The position numbers and the translations under genes were made by a program. The notes below the pieces were generated by a model. It searched no databases. It was not told the origin of the DNA and saw nothing but the letters and a program-made list of their open reading frames with translations. DNA of 12,034 bases from Clostridium disporicum. GTDB lineage: Bacteria > Bacillota > Clostridia > Clostridiales > Clostridiaceae. Position 1 is the stretch's first letter, and every line of letters begins with the position of its first letter. Positions 6,524-12,034 of this stretch are shown here, piece after piece. The stretch spans positions 1-12,034 of the forward strand of contig NZ_CYZX01000035.1 of NCBI RefSeq assembly GCF_001405015.1, given 5' to 3'.

Positions 6524-7342
6524 TTATCCTAATGCAACATCTAATATCATCATTGTTATAAATCCAACTATTAACCCTATTGTTGTCAAATTTTTATTTT
6601 CTATAGAAGCTTCAGGCAATAATTCTGACCCTACTACTGCTACCATAGCTCCTGCCGAAAAAGCTAATAAAAAAGGTAACATGCTTCTTACAGTAATCGC
6701 TGCTACAGCACCAAGAACTCCAGCTACAGGCTCTACTAATCCTGAAAATTGTCCATAAAGAAAACTCTTACCTACTGATAACCCATCTCTTCTTAGAGGA
6801 AGTGATACTGCAGCACCTTCCGGAAAGTTTTGAAGTCCAATACCTAATGCTAAAGTAATCGCAGCACCTATTGAAGCACTTGGAATTCCCGCTGCTACAC
6901 CACCAAAAGCAACTCCTACAGCTAACCCCTCTGGTATATTGTGAAGAGTAACAGCTGTAACTAACAATATGCTCTTTTTATATTTTTTAGCTATTGAATC
7001 AACACTTGTTTCATCACTTTTAGTAATAACACCATAAGAATACTTGTCCATCATTTTATCAGCCAATATTATAAATACTCCTCCTGCAAAAAATCCAATT
7101 GCAGGTAACATCCATTCACTATAGCCAAGTTCTGTACATAACTCTATAGAAGGATTTAATAATGACCAGAAACTTGCGGCTACCATTACACCAGCACCAA
7201 AACCTAACATAGTATTTAGTATTCTTCTATCAACACTTTTAAAGAAAAATACTAAACCAGCACCTAATGCTGTAATAGCCCATGTAAAAATTGTTGCAAA
7301 TAAACCTTGTAAAACTGGATTTAAATTCATAAACCATTCCAT
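6524..7342 (-). CDS. ZIP-family divalent metal transporter, GufA type
   Basis: 272 residues and about eight membrane helices. ZIP proteins carry zinc, iron or manganese ions into the cytoplasm. The metal site is seen as HNIPEG (H134-G139) in the fourth helix and QNFPEG (Q161-G166) in the fifth; GLVEPVAG (E194) follows in the next helix. Glutamine in place of the usual histidine at 161 is typical of the GufA-like branch as I recall it. The loop before the HNIPEG helix (about 96-124) has no histidine cluster, unlike many ZIPs. The ATG at 7342 has AGAAGGG about 11 bases upstream; an in-frame ATG four codons later has a worse site. The gene appears monocistronic, with a strong terminator. The metal cannot be told from sequence. 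No clear Fur- or Zur-like box was seen upstream, only the inverted repeat at 7407-7443. Confidence 0.93.
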   Translation of the reverse strand: MEWFMNLNPVLQGLFATIFTWAITALGAGLVFFFKSVDRRILNTMLGFGAGVMVAASFWSLLNPSIELCTELGYSEWMLPAIGFFAGGVFIILADKMMDKYSYGVITKSDETSVDSIAKKYKKSILLVTAVTLHNIPEGLAVGVAFGGVAAGIPSASIGAAITLALGIGLQNFPEGAAVSLPLRRDGLSVGKSFLYGQFSGLVEPVAGVLGAVAAITVRSMLPFLLAFSAGAMVAVVGSELLPEASIENKNLTTIGLIVGFITMMILDVALG

Positions 7343-7406
7343 ACCTTAGTTTTCCCTTCTAATAACACATAGTTCTACTTATAAACAATATATTGCAAAT
7401 TACTAC

Positions 7407-7443
7407 AATTAGTTCCTATATTCCGTCTAGTTAACTACTAATT
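7407..7443. repeat. Nested inverted repeats between the ZIP gene and tRNA-Leu
   Basis: AATTAGT (7407-7413) and ACTAATT (7437-7443) are a perfect inverted pair. The ten-base perfect palindrome TAGTTAACTA (7428-7437) lies between them, sharing one base with the right arm. The region is upstream of the ZIP gene (minus) and of the tRNA promoter (plus), so an operator for the transporter is conceivable. No known regulator box was recognised. Confidence 0.35.
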
Positions 7444-7482
7444 TTAAAAAGATATTTGACTATTTATAAAAATATAAATTTA

Positions 7483-7512
7483 TTGACAATAGTATATGGT
7501 ATATGTTAACAT
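7483..7512 (+). promoter_or_regulatory. Promoter of tRNA-Leu
   Basis: A perfect TTGACA (7483-7488) is followed 18 bases later by TAACAT (7507-7512), with TGT directly before it as an extended -10. Transcription would start near 7519, about a dozen bases before the mature tRNA 5' end. Confidence 0.55.
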
Positions 7513-7531
7513 TATTGATGTAGATTATTGA

Positions 7532-7614
7532 GTCGGCATGGCGGAACTGGCAGACGCACATGACTCAAAATCATGCGGGAAACCGTGAGGGTTCGATTCC
7601 CTCTGCCGGCACCA
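7532..7614 (+). tRNA. tRNA-Leu (anticodon CAA)
   Basis: A complete cloverleaf. The acceptor stem GTCGGCA pairs with TGCCGGC, with one G-U pair. The anticodon stem CATGA/TCATG encloses the loop CTCAAAA, giving anticodon CAA (7566-7568), which reads UUG. A long variable arm (GCGGGAAACCGT region) marks a class II tRNA such as leucine. The T arm is GAGGG/CCCTC around TTCGATT. The discriminator A and the CCA end (7612-7614) are encoded. It stands alone, with its own promoter and terminator. Confidence 0.97.
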
Positions 7615-7627
7615 TTTACCAAAACGC

Positions 7628-7677
7628 AAAAAAGTCAAGCGTTGAAAACACTAGGTTTTCACGTTTGACTTTTTTTG
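7628..7677 (+). terminator. Long hairpin terminator after tRNA-Leu
   Basis: GTCAAGCGT and GAAAAC pair with GTTTTC and ACGTTTGAC, giving 15 base pairs with one bulged T and a five-base loop. The stem is flanked by an A run on the left and a T run (7670-7676) on the right. It ends the tRNA transcript and could also stop transcription from the other side. Confidence 0.92.
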
Positions 7678-7745
7678 TTTTTATCATTTATCCACTTCCT
7701 TTTCTTATATTATCTCTAATATTTTTATAATCTAGCAAAAATTAA

Positions 7746-7774
7746 TTTATAAAGTTTCAAATTTAAACTATACT
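7746..7774 (+). promoter_or_regulatory. Candidate promoter of the S66 peptidase gene
   Basis: TTTATA (7746-7751, four of six) and TATACT (7769-7774, five of six) are 17 bases apart, and the second box ends about 40 bases before the start codon at 7814. Confidence 0.45.
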
Positions 7775-7813
7775 ATTATTAATTAAATTTAACTTAAATA
7801 TAAGGAGGCTAAC

Positions 7814-8677
7814 ATGTCGTTACTACAAAAAGGTGATAAAGTTGGTATAGTTGCTTGTTCAAATGGTCAGTCACTTTTAAATAAAGAACGTATAAATGAA
7901 CTTTTAAAAACTCTTAAATCTATAAACTTAAATCCAATATGTTCTGACTATATTTATGCTAAAAACTCTATTTTTAATGGATCTGCTAAGGAAAAAGGTG
8001 AAAGTTTTATGTCCTTATACAGAAATATCGAAATTAAAGCTATATTTGACATTTCTGGTGGTGACTTAGCTAATGAAGTACTTCCATACTTAGATTACGA
8101 ATTTATTTCTAAAAATCCAAAGCCAGTATTTGGCTATAGTGATGTAACTACTGTATTGAATGCTATTAATTCACAGGCTTCAATTCCTACATATCTTTAT
8201 CAAATTAGAAATCTAATATACGATTTTAAAGAGATGCAACAAACAAATTTTGAGAATAGTGTCTTCAATGATAAAAATGACTTATTTAATTTTTCTTATA
8301 ACTTTATTCAAGGTGAAAAAATTGAAGGTATTGTAGTTGGTGGTAATATTCGCTGTCTTTTAAAATTAGCAGGTACAAAATACATGCCTGATTTTACAGG
8401 AAAAGTACTATTTTTAGAAAGTATGGGTGGAGAAGCCGCTCTTATGTCTGCTTTTTTAAATCAACTTAAGCAATTAGGAGTATTTGACAAAATTAACGGT
8501 TTAATTCTTGGAACCTTTAGTAAAATGCAAGAAAATAATATTTCACCATCTATAACAGAACTTGCACTAAGTATAATAGACAACCCTACACTCCCTATAG
8601 CTAAAACAGAAGAAATAGGCCATAGTAGTAATTCAAAATCTATAATAATAGGTAAAAATATTGTTCTTATAAAATAA
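7814..8677 (+). CDS. S66-family serine peptidase (LD-carboxypeptidase / MccF-like)
   Basis: 287 residues, cytoplasmic, without a signal peptide. S66 peptidases include LdcA, which removes the terminal D-alanine from murein tetrapeptides during wall recycling, and MccF, which destroys microcin C-like compounds. The Ser-Glu-His triad is seen as S109 in FGYSDVT (nucleophile elbow), E202 in LESMGGEA and H270 in EEIGHSSNS, all at the usual spacing. The N-terminal KGDKVGIVACSNG and DISGGDLANEVLPYLDY segments also fit the family. The last part is slightly short but complete, ending in GKNIVLIK. The start ATG has a strong AAGGAGG site. The gene is alone between two terminators, so context does not tell wall recycling from self-protection. 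The family call is firm, the substrate is not. Confidence 0.9.
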   Translation: MSLLQKGDKVGIVACSNGQSLLNKERINELLKTLKSINLNPICSDYIYAKNSIFNGSAKEKGESFMSLYRNIEIKAIFDISGGDLANEVLPYLDYEFISKNPKPVFGYSDVTTVLNAINSQASIPTYLYQIRNLIYDFKEMQQTNFENSVFNDKNDLFNFSYNFIQGEKIEGIVVGGNIRCLLKLAGTKYMPDFTGKVLFLESMGGEAALMSAFLNQLKQLGVFDKINGLILGTFSKMQENNISPSITELALSIIDNPTLPIAKTEEIGHSSNSKSIIIGKNIVLIK

Positions 8678-8708
8678 AAGAGAGTTGTACCATCACAACT
8701 CCCTTTTA
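8676..8708 (+). terminator. Terminator after the S66 peptidase gene
   Basis: GAGTTGT (8682-8688) and ACAACTC (8695-8701) pair around ACCATC. The flanking AAAAG and CTTTT extend the stem past one A-C mismatch. A T-rich tail follows. The hairpin overlaps the stop codon region. Confidence 0.85.
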
Positions 8709-8822
8709 TTATTATTTCATATTATTTTATTCTATATCATCATCTTTCTTTTTCTTAGTAATTGTAAATCTACTTTTAATTACAAAAAAAGATTATACTA
8801 ATAAAGAATCATCTATAAAATT

Positions 8823-9095
8823 TTAAACTTCTATTAATTTATACTTTTTACTTTCTAAGCCCAGCTTTACTGCATAATCTATGCATACTTTCCAGTAAGT
8901 TTCTCGATGAGTATTTTTAAAATGATTATTAAAATCATTATTATGCTTATGTCTTTGCTCATCTAAATAGCTTTCTTGTAAAACACTCTGACTATTTACT
9001 ATATCAGCATAAGCTTTATCTAATGCTACCGGACCATATGACACAAGAATTCCTATATCTGAAGTTATAGCTATATCATTTTCACTATGACAATC
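8823..9095 (-). pseudogene. C-terminal remnant of a DUF362 (ferredoxin-linked) protein gene
   Basis: The reading frame from 9095 to the TAA at 8823 encodes about 90 residues beginning DCHSENDIAITSDIGIL, then VSYGPVALDKAYADIVNSQ. This matches, as I recall it, the C-terminal part of DUF362 proteins, where a ...NDxPIVxDIGIxAStDPVALDxA pattern is typical. An in-frame stop lies just upstream (9096-9098), and no ribosome binding site or sensible start precedes the fragment; a GTG at 9044 would give only 73 residues from inside a conserved block. An intact family member is about three to four times longer and carries a 4Fe-4S domain, which is absent. The amidase gene ends 16 bases upstream, exactly where the missing part should be, so the 5' two thirds were lost or replaced. 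The C-terminus itself looks intact. Confidence 0.72.
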
Positions 9096-9118
9096 TTATT
9101 TATTTTAAAATTAAGATT
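9092..9118 (-). terminator. Weak hairpin at the end of the amidase gene
   Basis: AATCTTA (9092-9098) and TAAGATT (9112-9118) are perfect inverted repeats around an AT loop and overlap the amidase stop codon. The stem is AT-rich and lacks a U-tract on the minus strand, so it is a poor terminator. It marks the junction between the amidase gene and the DUF362 remnant. Confidence 0.35.
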
Positions 9119-9854
9119 TATAAATATCTACAAAAATGCCTGAATATCCTTTAGTTTCCAATTCCTTTTTTCTTTGTTCTGCATTTGATTTTTCTTTAAA
9201 ACTTCCACAAATAACTCTATAATACACATCTTCAGTTATAGATGGCTCTCCTGGTTTAGATAGTTCTATCCCACAAATTTTAGCGATATATTGCGCTATT
9301 AAAAAGCCTATCTTATCTATATTAGCTTGAATCTTTTTCAAATCACTTGTATCAATAAAACCAACTTCAATTATAGCTAATGATATTCCAAGCCCCCAAG
9401 CATATCTTATTTCTTTGTAATAATCTGTATAATCTAAAGTTATCCCATCACTTCTCAAATATATTTTCCCAGTATTATAATCTCTTGATTTAACTCCTCT
9501 ATTTGCTATACCTAAAGTCTCAGAAATATTTTTAACTAGATTAAAGTCCTCTGTTAAATACTTTTCTCTTGATGGAACAAATATCTCTGTACCTGTTCCT
9601 CCTCCAGCATTAATATGAACTGATATGCCTGCCTTAGCTGCATATATATTTCCATCTAAATCATTATCCGCATAATTATTTTCATCTCTATGAATAGATA
9701 ATGCTGTAGTTTTCAAATAATTAATTGCTGTTGTTACTATTTTGTCTGCTAAATCATTTTCCCTTACTGTTCCATAAACAGCTCCTGGATCATAAACTCC
9801 TGTTTTCTCACTAATTCCATGTCCTTCAAAAATGAAAGAATTATAAGTTACCAT
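9111..9854 (-). CDS. N-acetylmuramoyl-L-alanine amidase (Amidase_3) with C-terminal SPOR-like domain, endolysin-like
   Basis: This enzyme cuts the bond between N-acetylmuramic acid and the stem peptide of peptidoglycan. The 247 residues contain an Amidase_3 zinc domain (about 1-195): H12 in EGHG, E32 in VREND, H80 in SVHINAGGGTGTE, and the catalytic glutamate E163 in IIEVGFID. A linker (SKPGEPSITED) leads to a SPOR-like segment (about 210-247: YYRVICGSFKEKSNAEQ...GYSGIFVDIYKS), which would bind glycan strands lacking stem peptides. There is no signal peptide, unlike secreted autolysins such as CwlC relatives, and like phage endolysins or mother-cell lysins that are released by other means. 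No holin or other phage gene is adjacent. The start ATG has GGGAG nine bases upstream. The gene abuts a broken DUF362 gene, a sign of recent rearrangement. Confidence 0.88.
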   Translation of the reverse strand: MVTYNSFIFEGHGISEKTGVYDPGAVYGTVRENDLADKIVTTAINYLKTTALSIHRDENNYADNDLDGNIYAAKAGISVHINAGGGTGTEIFVPSREKYLTEDFNLVKNISETLGIANRGVKSRDYNTGKIYLRSDGITLDYTDYYKEIRYAWGLGISLAIIEVGFIDTSDLKKIQANIDKIGFLIAQYIAKICGIELSKPGEPSITEDVYYRVICGSFKEKSNAEQRKKELETKGYSGIFVDIYKS

Positions 9855-9894
9855 TTCCCTTCACTCCCTTCAAAGTAAAAATGTATTAATTTTT

Positions 9895-9922
9895 ATTATG
9901 TTACATTTAAAAAATATGTTAA
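9895..9922 (-). promoter_or_regulatory. Candidate promoter of the amidase gene
   Basis: On the minus strand, TTAACA (9917-9922) and CATAAT (9895-9900), each five of six, are 16 bases apart and lie about 40 bases before the start codon at 9854. Confidence 0.4.
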
Positions 9923-9980
9923 ACTTCTTTAATTTTACTCCTTTAAAATTTTATAATTTTTAATATTCTTATTGACCTAC

Positions 9981-10023
9981 TATCACAATAGTGATACTAT
10001 GTGTGTATAATAGATATACACAC
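9981..10023 (+). promoter_or_regulatory. Promoter and double operator of the GntR/ABC operon
   Basis: The -10 TATAAT (10006-10011) lies inside a perfect inverted repeat: GTGTGTATA (10001-10009), five bases, TATACACAC (10015-10023). Upstream, TATCAC (9981-9986) and GTGATA (9991-9996) form a second perfect inverted repeat around AATA, covering the weak -35 region (ATCACA, 9982-9987, 18 bases from the -10). Repeats of the GTGTA...TACAC type are what YtrA-like GntR regulators tend to bind, so autorepression by the first gene of the operon is likely. A TTGACC at 9972-9977 is too far from the -10 to pair with it. Confidence 0.65.
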
Positions 10024-10043
10024 TTAGGTACGGAGGTGTACAT

Positions 10044-10418
10044 TTGGATATTATTATTAGTAATTCCTCGCCAATAGCACTATATGAGCAAATAGAAAAC
10101 CAACTTAAAAGTCAGATACTTAATGGTAAATTAAAACCCGGTGATCCTCTTCCTTCTATAAGAACATTAGCTAGAGAGCTAAAGGTAAGTATAATAACTT
10201 CAAAAAGGGCTTATGAAGAATTAGAAAAAGATGGATTTATACAAACTGTTGTAGGTAAGGGAACTTTTGTTTCTGGTGCTAATTCAGAAAGATTAAAAGA
10301 AGCTGCTATGGCAGAAATGGAAAGCAAATTAGAAGAATTAATAATTTCAGCAAAATCTCTAGGATTATCTTTAGAAGAATGTATTGAGATATTTAAAAGT
10401 ATTTATGAGGAGGTATAA
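10044..10418 (+). CDS. GntR-family transcriptional regulator, YtrA type
   Basis: 124 residues. The N-terminal winged helix-turn-helix (about 10-77) contains PIALYEQIENQLK, DPLPSIRTLARELKVS, the recognition helix TSKRAYEELEKDGFI and the wing GKGTFVS. The remainder (about 80-124) is a short helical dimerisation tail with no ligand-binding domain, which is diagnostic of the YtrA branch of GntR proteins. Such proteins sit first in operons with ABC transporters and usually repress them. The start is TTG, preceded by GGAGGTG seven bases away; no other start fits the conserved N-terminus. The gene ends two bases before the ATPase start, and its last codons hold the ATPase ribosome binding site. The palindromes over the promoter are the likely target. 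The inducer is unknown; cell-wall antibiotics are common inducers in related systems. Confidence 0.92.
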   Translation: MDIIISNSSPIALYEQIENQLKSQILNGKLKPGDPLPSIRTLARELKVSIITSKRAYEELEKDGFIQTVVGKGTFVSGANSERLKEAAMAEMESKLEELIISAKSLGLSLEECIEIFKSIYEEV

Positions 10419-10420
10419 AT

Positions 10421-11272
10421 ATGAATGCTATTAAAATTAAAAATTTACAAAAAGACTATAAGGATTTTTCACTAAATATAAAAGAATTAAATGTTCCTAC
10501 TGGATATATTACAGGTTTCATAGGGCCTAACGGTTCTGGAAAAACAACTACTATTAAATCTATTTTAGGAATGGTTAAACCTACTAATGGAAATATAGAG
10601 GTTCTTGATTGTGACATTTCTAAAGATATAAAAATTAAACAAGATATAGCCTATGTTGGAGATGTATCTGGTTTTTTAGAAGAAAGTAAAATATCTAGTC
10701 TTCATAAAGTAATTTCAAATTTTTATTCAAATTGGGATGAAGAGCTATATAAAAAATACATTAATGAATTCAAAGTAAATGAAGATAAAGCATATAAAGA
10801 TCTTTCAAAAGGACAAAAAAAGCAATTTGAACTTATTATGGCTTTAAGTCATCATCCAAAGCTTCTTATTATGGATGAACCAACTTCTAGCTTAGACCCA
10901 CTTATAAGAAATGATTTTCTAGAATTGATGCAACGTCATATGGAACTTGATAATATGACAGTTTTTTATTCAACCCATATTACTACTGACTTAGATAAAG
11001 CTGCTGATTATGTTGTAATGATTTATAATGGCAATATAATTCTTCAAGATGAAAAAGATTCAATATTAGAAAATCACATTATAGTTAAAATCAAAAAAGA
11101 CCTTTTAGATAATAATCTTCGAAAAGAATTTATTTCTTTAAAAGAAAATTCTTTTAGCTTCGAAGGTCTTATGAGTAATAAAGATAAGGCATATGAACTT
11201 TTCGGTGATGAAGCTATTTATGAAAAATGTACTCTAGAAGATATATTAATGTATTATACAAGGAGGGCTTAA
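10421..11272 (+). CDS. ABC transporter ATP-binding protein (YtrB/BcrA-like)
   Basis: 283 residues, a cytoplasmic ATPase that would drive the permease encoded next. Visible motifs are Walker A GPNGSGKT (35-42), the signature LSKGQ (128-132), Walker B LLIMDEP (148-154), the D-loop SLDP (157-160) and the H-loop H176 in YSTHITTD. At the Q-loop position the sequence reads IAYVGD, so the usual glutamine is replaced, by D81 in my alignment; I believe this occurs in other ATPases of GntR-linked transporters. About 80 residues after the core form a C-terminal extension of the kind found in BcrA-like proteins. GAGGAGGT lies inside the end of the regulator gene, seven bases before the ATG. The transported substance is unknown; relatives act in defence against peptide antibiotics or in envelope stress. 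Confidence 0.93.
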   Translation: MNAIKIKNLQKDYKDFSLNIKELNVPTGYITGFIGPNGSGKTTTIKSILGMVKPTNGNIEVLDCDISKDIKIKQDIAYVGDVSGFLEESKISSLHKVISNFYSNWDEELYKKYINEFKVNEDKAYKDLSKGQKKQFELIMALSHHPKLLIMDEPTSSLDPLIRNDFLELMQRHMELDNMTVFYSTHITTDLDKAADYVVMIYNGNIILQDEKDSILENHIIVKIKKDLLDNNLRKEFISLKENSFSFEGLMSNKDKAYELFGDEAIYEKCTLEDILMYYTRRA

Positions 11273-11276
11273 TGAT

Positions 11277-11912
11277 ATGAAAAATTTAATAAATTTACTT
11301 AAACTTCAATACAATTCACTTTTTGCATTAAAGAAAAGCTTATTAATTCTTGTAGTTATGGCTATATTTTTTGCAGTATTTCAGCCATTTATGATAGTTT
11401 TTGCAGGTGCTATGTTTTTAATGATTTCATGTTATTCTTTAGTCTTCTATGAAGAAAGAAGTAAAATGAACTATTTAATATATTCTCTTCCTATAACTAC
11501 TAATGAGTATATTTTATCTAAATATATTTTTGGTTTATTAAATACAATTATATCTATGGGAATATCAGTACTTTTAGCTTCAATAATAAAATTTATTGGA
11601 TATAGCTCTGATGTAAACTCTATGCCGATATATGCTATAGCTCTTTCCACATTATCTATAGGCATATTTTTCTTAGCAATAGTTCAGCCAGCTGCTTTAT
11701 TACTAGGAACTGAAAAAGGAAGATATATACTTGTATTTTTAGCAGTACTTCCTATTACTTTTTCTACTTCATTAGTTCAATTATTACCTGAAATAAATAT
11801 AACTATTAGTCCAACTATGATAGGAATATTAATAGTCCTAGCTTCAATAACAATACTATTAGCTTCATATTTTATTACATGTAATAGATTTTCAAAAAAA
11901 GAAGTATCCTAG
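11277..11912 (+). CDS. ABC-2 type permease (ABC2_membrane_5-like)
   Basis: 211 residues with about six hydrophobic helices (near 21-36, 38-56, 84-107, 118-143, 150-170 and 180-202) and a short charged C-terminus. FYEERSKMNYLIYSLPITTNEYILSKY (about 57-83) is the cytoplasmic coupling segment typical of this permease family, with the YEE...LP...SKY pattern. It is the membrane partner of the preceding ATPase and completes a minimal regulator/ATPase/permease operon. The ATG at 11277 lies four bases after the ATPase stop, with AGGAGG ten bases upstream. An overlapping ATG at 11272 runs into a stop after two codons. No second permease gene follows, so the complex is probably two ATPases with two copies of this protein. 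Sequence does not reveal the substrate. Confidence 0.88.
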   Translation: MKNLINLLKLQYNSLFALKKSLLILVVMAIFFAVFQPFMIVFAGAMFLMISCYSLVFYEERSKMNYLIYSLPITTNEYILSKYIFGLLNTIISMGISVLLASIIKFIGYSSDVNSMPIYAIALSTLSIGIFFLAIVQPAALLLGTEKGRYILVFLAVLPITFSTSLVQLLPEINITISPTMIGILIVLASITILLASYFITCNRFSKKEVS

Positions 11913-11937
11913 AAAAATATTATATGTCAATACAAAA

Positions 11938-11963
11938 GGGGCTGTATCAAAAAAAATTTGATA
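11938..11963. repeat. Possible insertion-sequence terminus with hairpin
   Basis: GGGGCTGTATCAAA (11938-11951) resembles the terminal inverted repeats I recall for IS1182-like elements in Firmicutes. TATCAAA (11945-11951) and TTTGATA (11957-11963) form a perfect hairpin around five A residues. If this is an element end, the element would extend rightwards out of the window. No transposase sequence can be recognised in the remaining 70 bases. Confidence 0.3.
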
Positions 11964-11976
11964 TTTGCCGATAAAG

Positions 11977-12008
11977 AAAAGGAAGTTCGAATTTGAACTT
12001 CCTTTTTT
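11977..12008 (+). terminator. Terminator after the GntR/ABC operon
   Basis: AAAAGGAAGTTC (11977-11988) and GAACTTCCTTTT (11995-12006) form a perfect 12-base-pair stem around six bases and run into T residues. It lies about 65 bases after the permease stop and could work on both strands. If the neighbouring sequence is the edge of an insertion element, this hairpin may belong to that element. Confidence 0.8.
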
Positions 12009-12034
12009 GCGCATAGTAATAATATGAAAAACTT

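Noticed and set aside
8726..8790. Minus-strand tail reading FFVIKSRFTITKKKKDDDIE then stop, possibly the end of another decayed gene
   Set aside because: Only about 20 codons are open before an upstream stop, and lysine- and aspartate-rich reading is common by chance in AT-rich DNA.
11471..11665. Minus-strand open frame of 64 codons
   Set aside because: It is fully inside the ABC permease gene on the opposite strand, without a ribosome binding site.
1..12034. CRISPR array, ribosomal RNA or prophage structural genes
   Set aside because: No regularly spaced direct repeats, no rRNA-like sequence and no phage structural genes were seen. The amidase alone does not establish a prophage.

Overview
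This is a low-GC (roughly 30%), AT-codon-rich stretch of a Firmicutes chromosome. Strong GGAGG-type ribosome binding sites, AGA/TTA/ATA codon use, a NifU-like protein paired with a GGGtGRT protein, an anthrax-lethal-factor-like protease and a YtrA-type GntR/ABC operon together point to a member of the Clostridia. Clostridium sensu lato or a Peptostreptococcaceae relative is my best guess, inferred from recalled family resemblance and not from a search. No stretch above 300 bases lacks a gene.

Left part (1-4581, all minus strand). The promoter and ribosome binding site of a gene lying just off the left edge come first. Next are deoC (deoxyribose-phosphate aldolase), then a two-gene operon of an uncharacterised helical protein (DUF4003-like) and dinB (DNA polymerase IV), whose ribosome binding site touches the upstream stop codon. 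After these come a small membrane-anchored protein of unknown function and a membrane-anchored or secreted metalloprotease of the anthrax lethal factor / Pro-Pro endopeptidase type.

Centre (4500-7680). A highly expressed-looking minus-strand operon encodes a NifU/IscU-like scaffold protein and a GGGtGRT-family protein. It is bounded by a strong terminator and preceded by a leader of about 105 nt with several palindromes. Its biochemical role is, as far as I know, not established. Upstream is a GufA-type ZIP metal transporter, and then, on the plus strand, a tRNA-Leu(CAA) with its own promoter and a long hairpin terminator.

Right part (7681-12034). A monocistronic S66 (LD-carboxypeptidase/MccF-like) peptidase is followed by a 5'-truncated remnant of a DUF362 gene. 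A signal-peptide-less N-acetylmuramoyl-L-alanine amidase with a C-terminal SPOR-like segment occupies the place where the rest of that gene should be. A complete YtrA-type regulator/ABC ATPase/ABC-2 permease operon follows, with its -10 box inside a perfect inverted repeat, which suggests autoregulation. The window ends in a GGGGCTGTATCAAA sequence and a hairpin terminator that may mark the edge of an insertion sequence.

The parts most worth a second look are the NifU-like/GGGtGRT operon with its leader, the lethal-factor-like protease, and the broken DUF362 gene beside an endolysin-like amidase.
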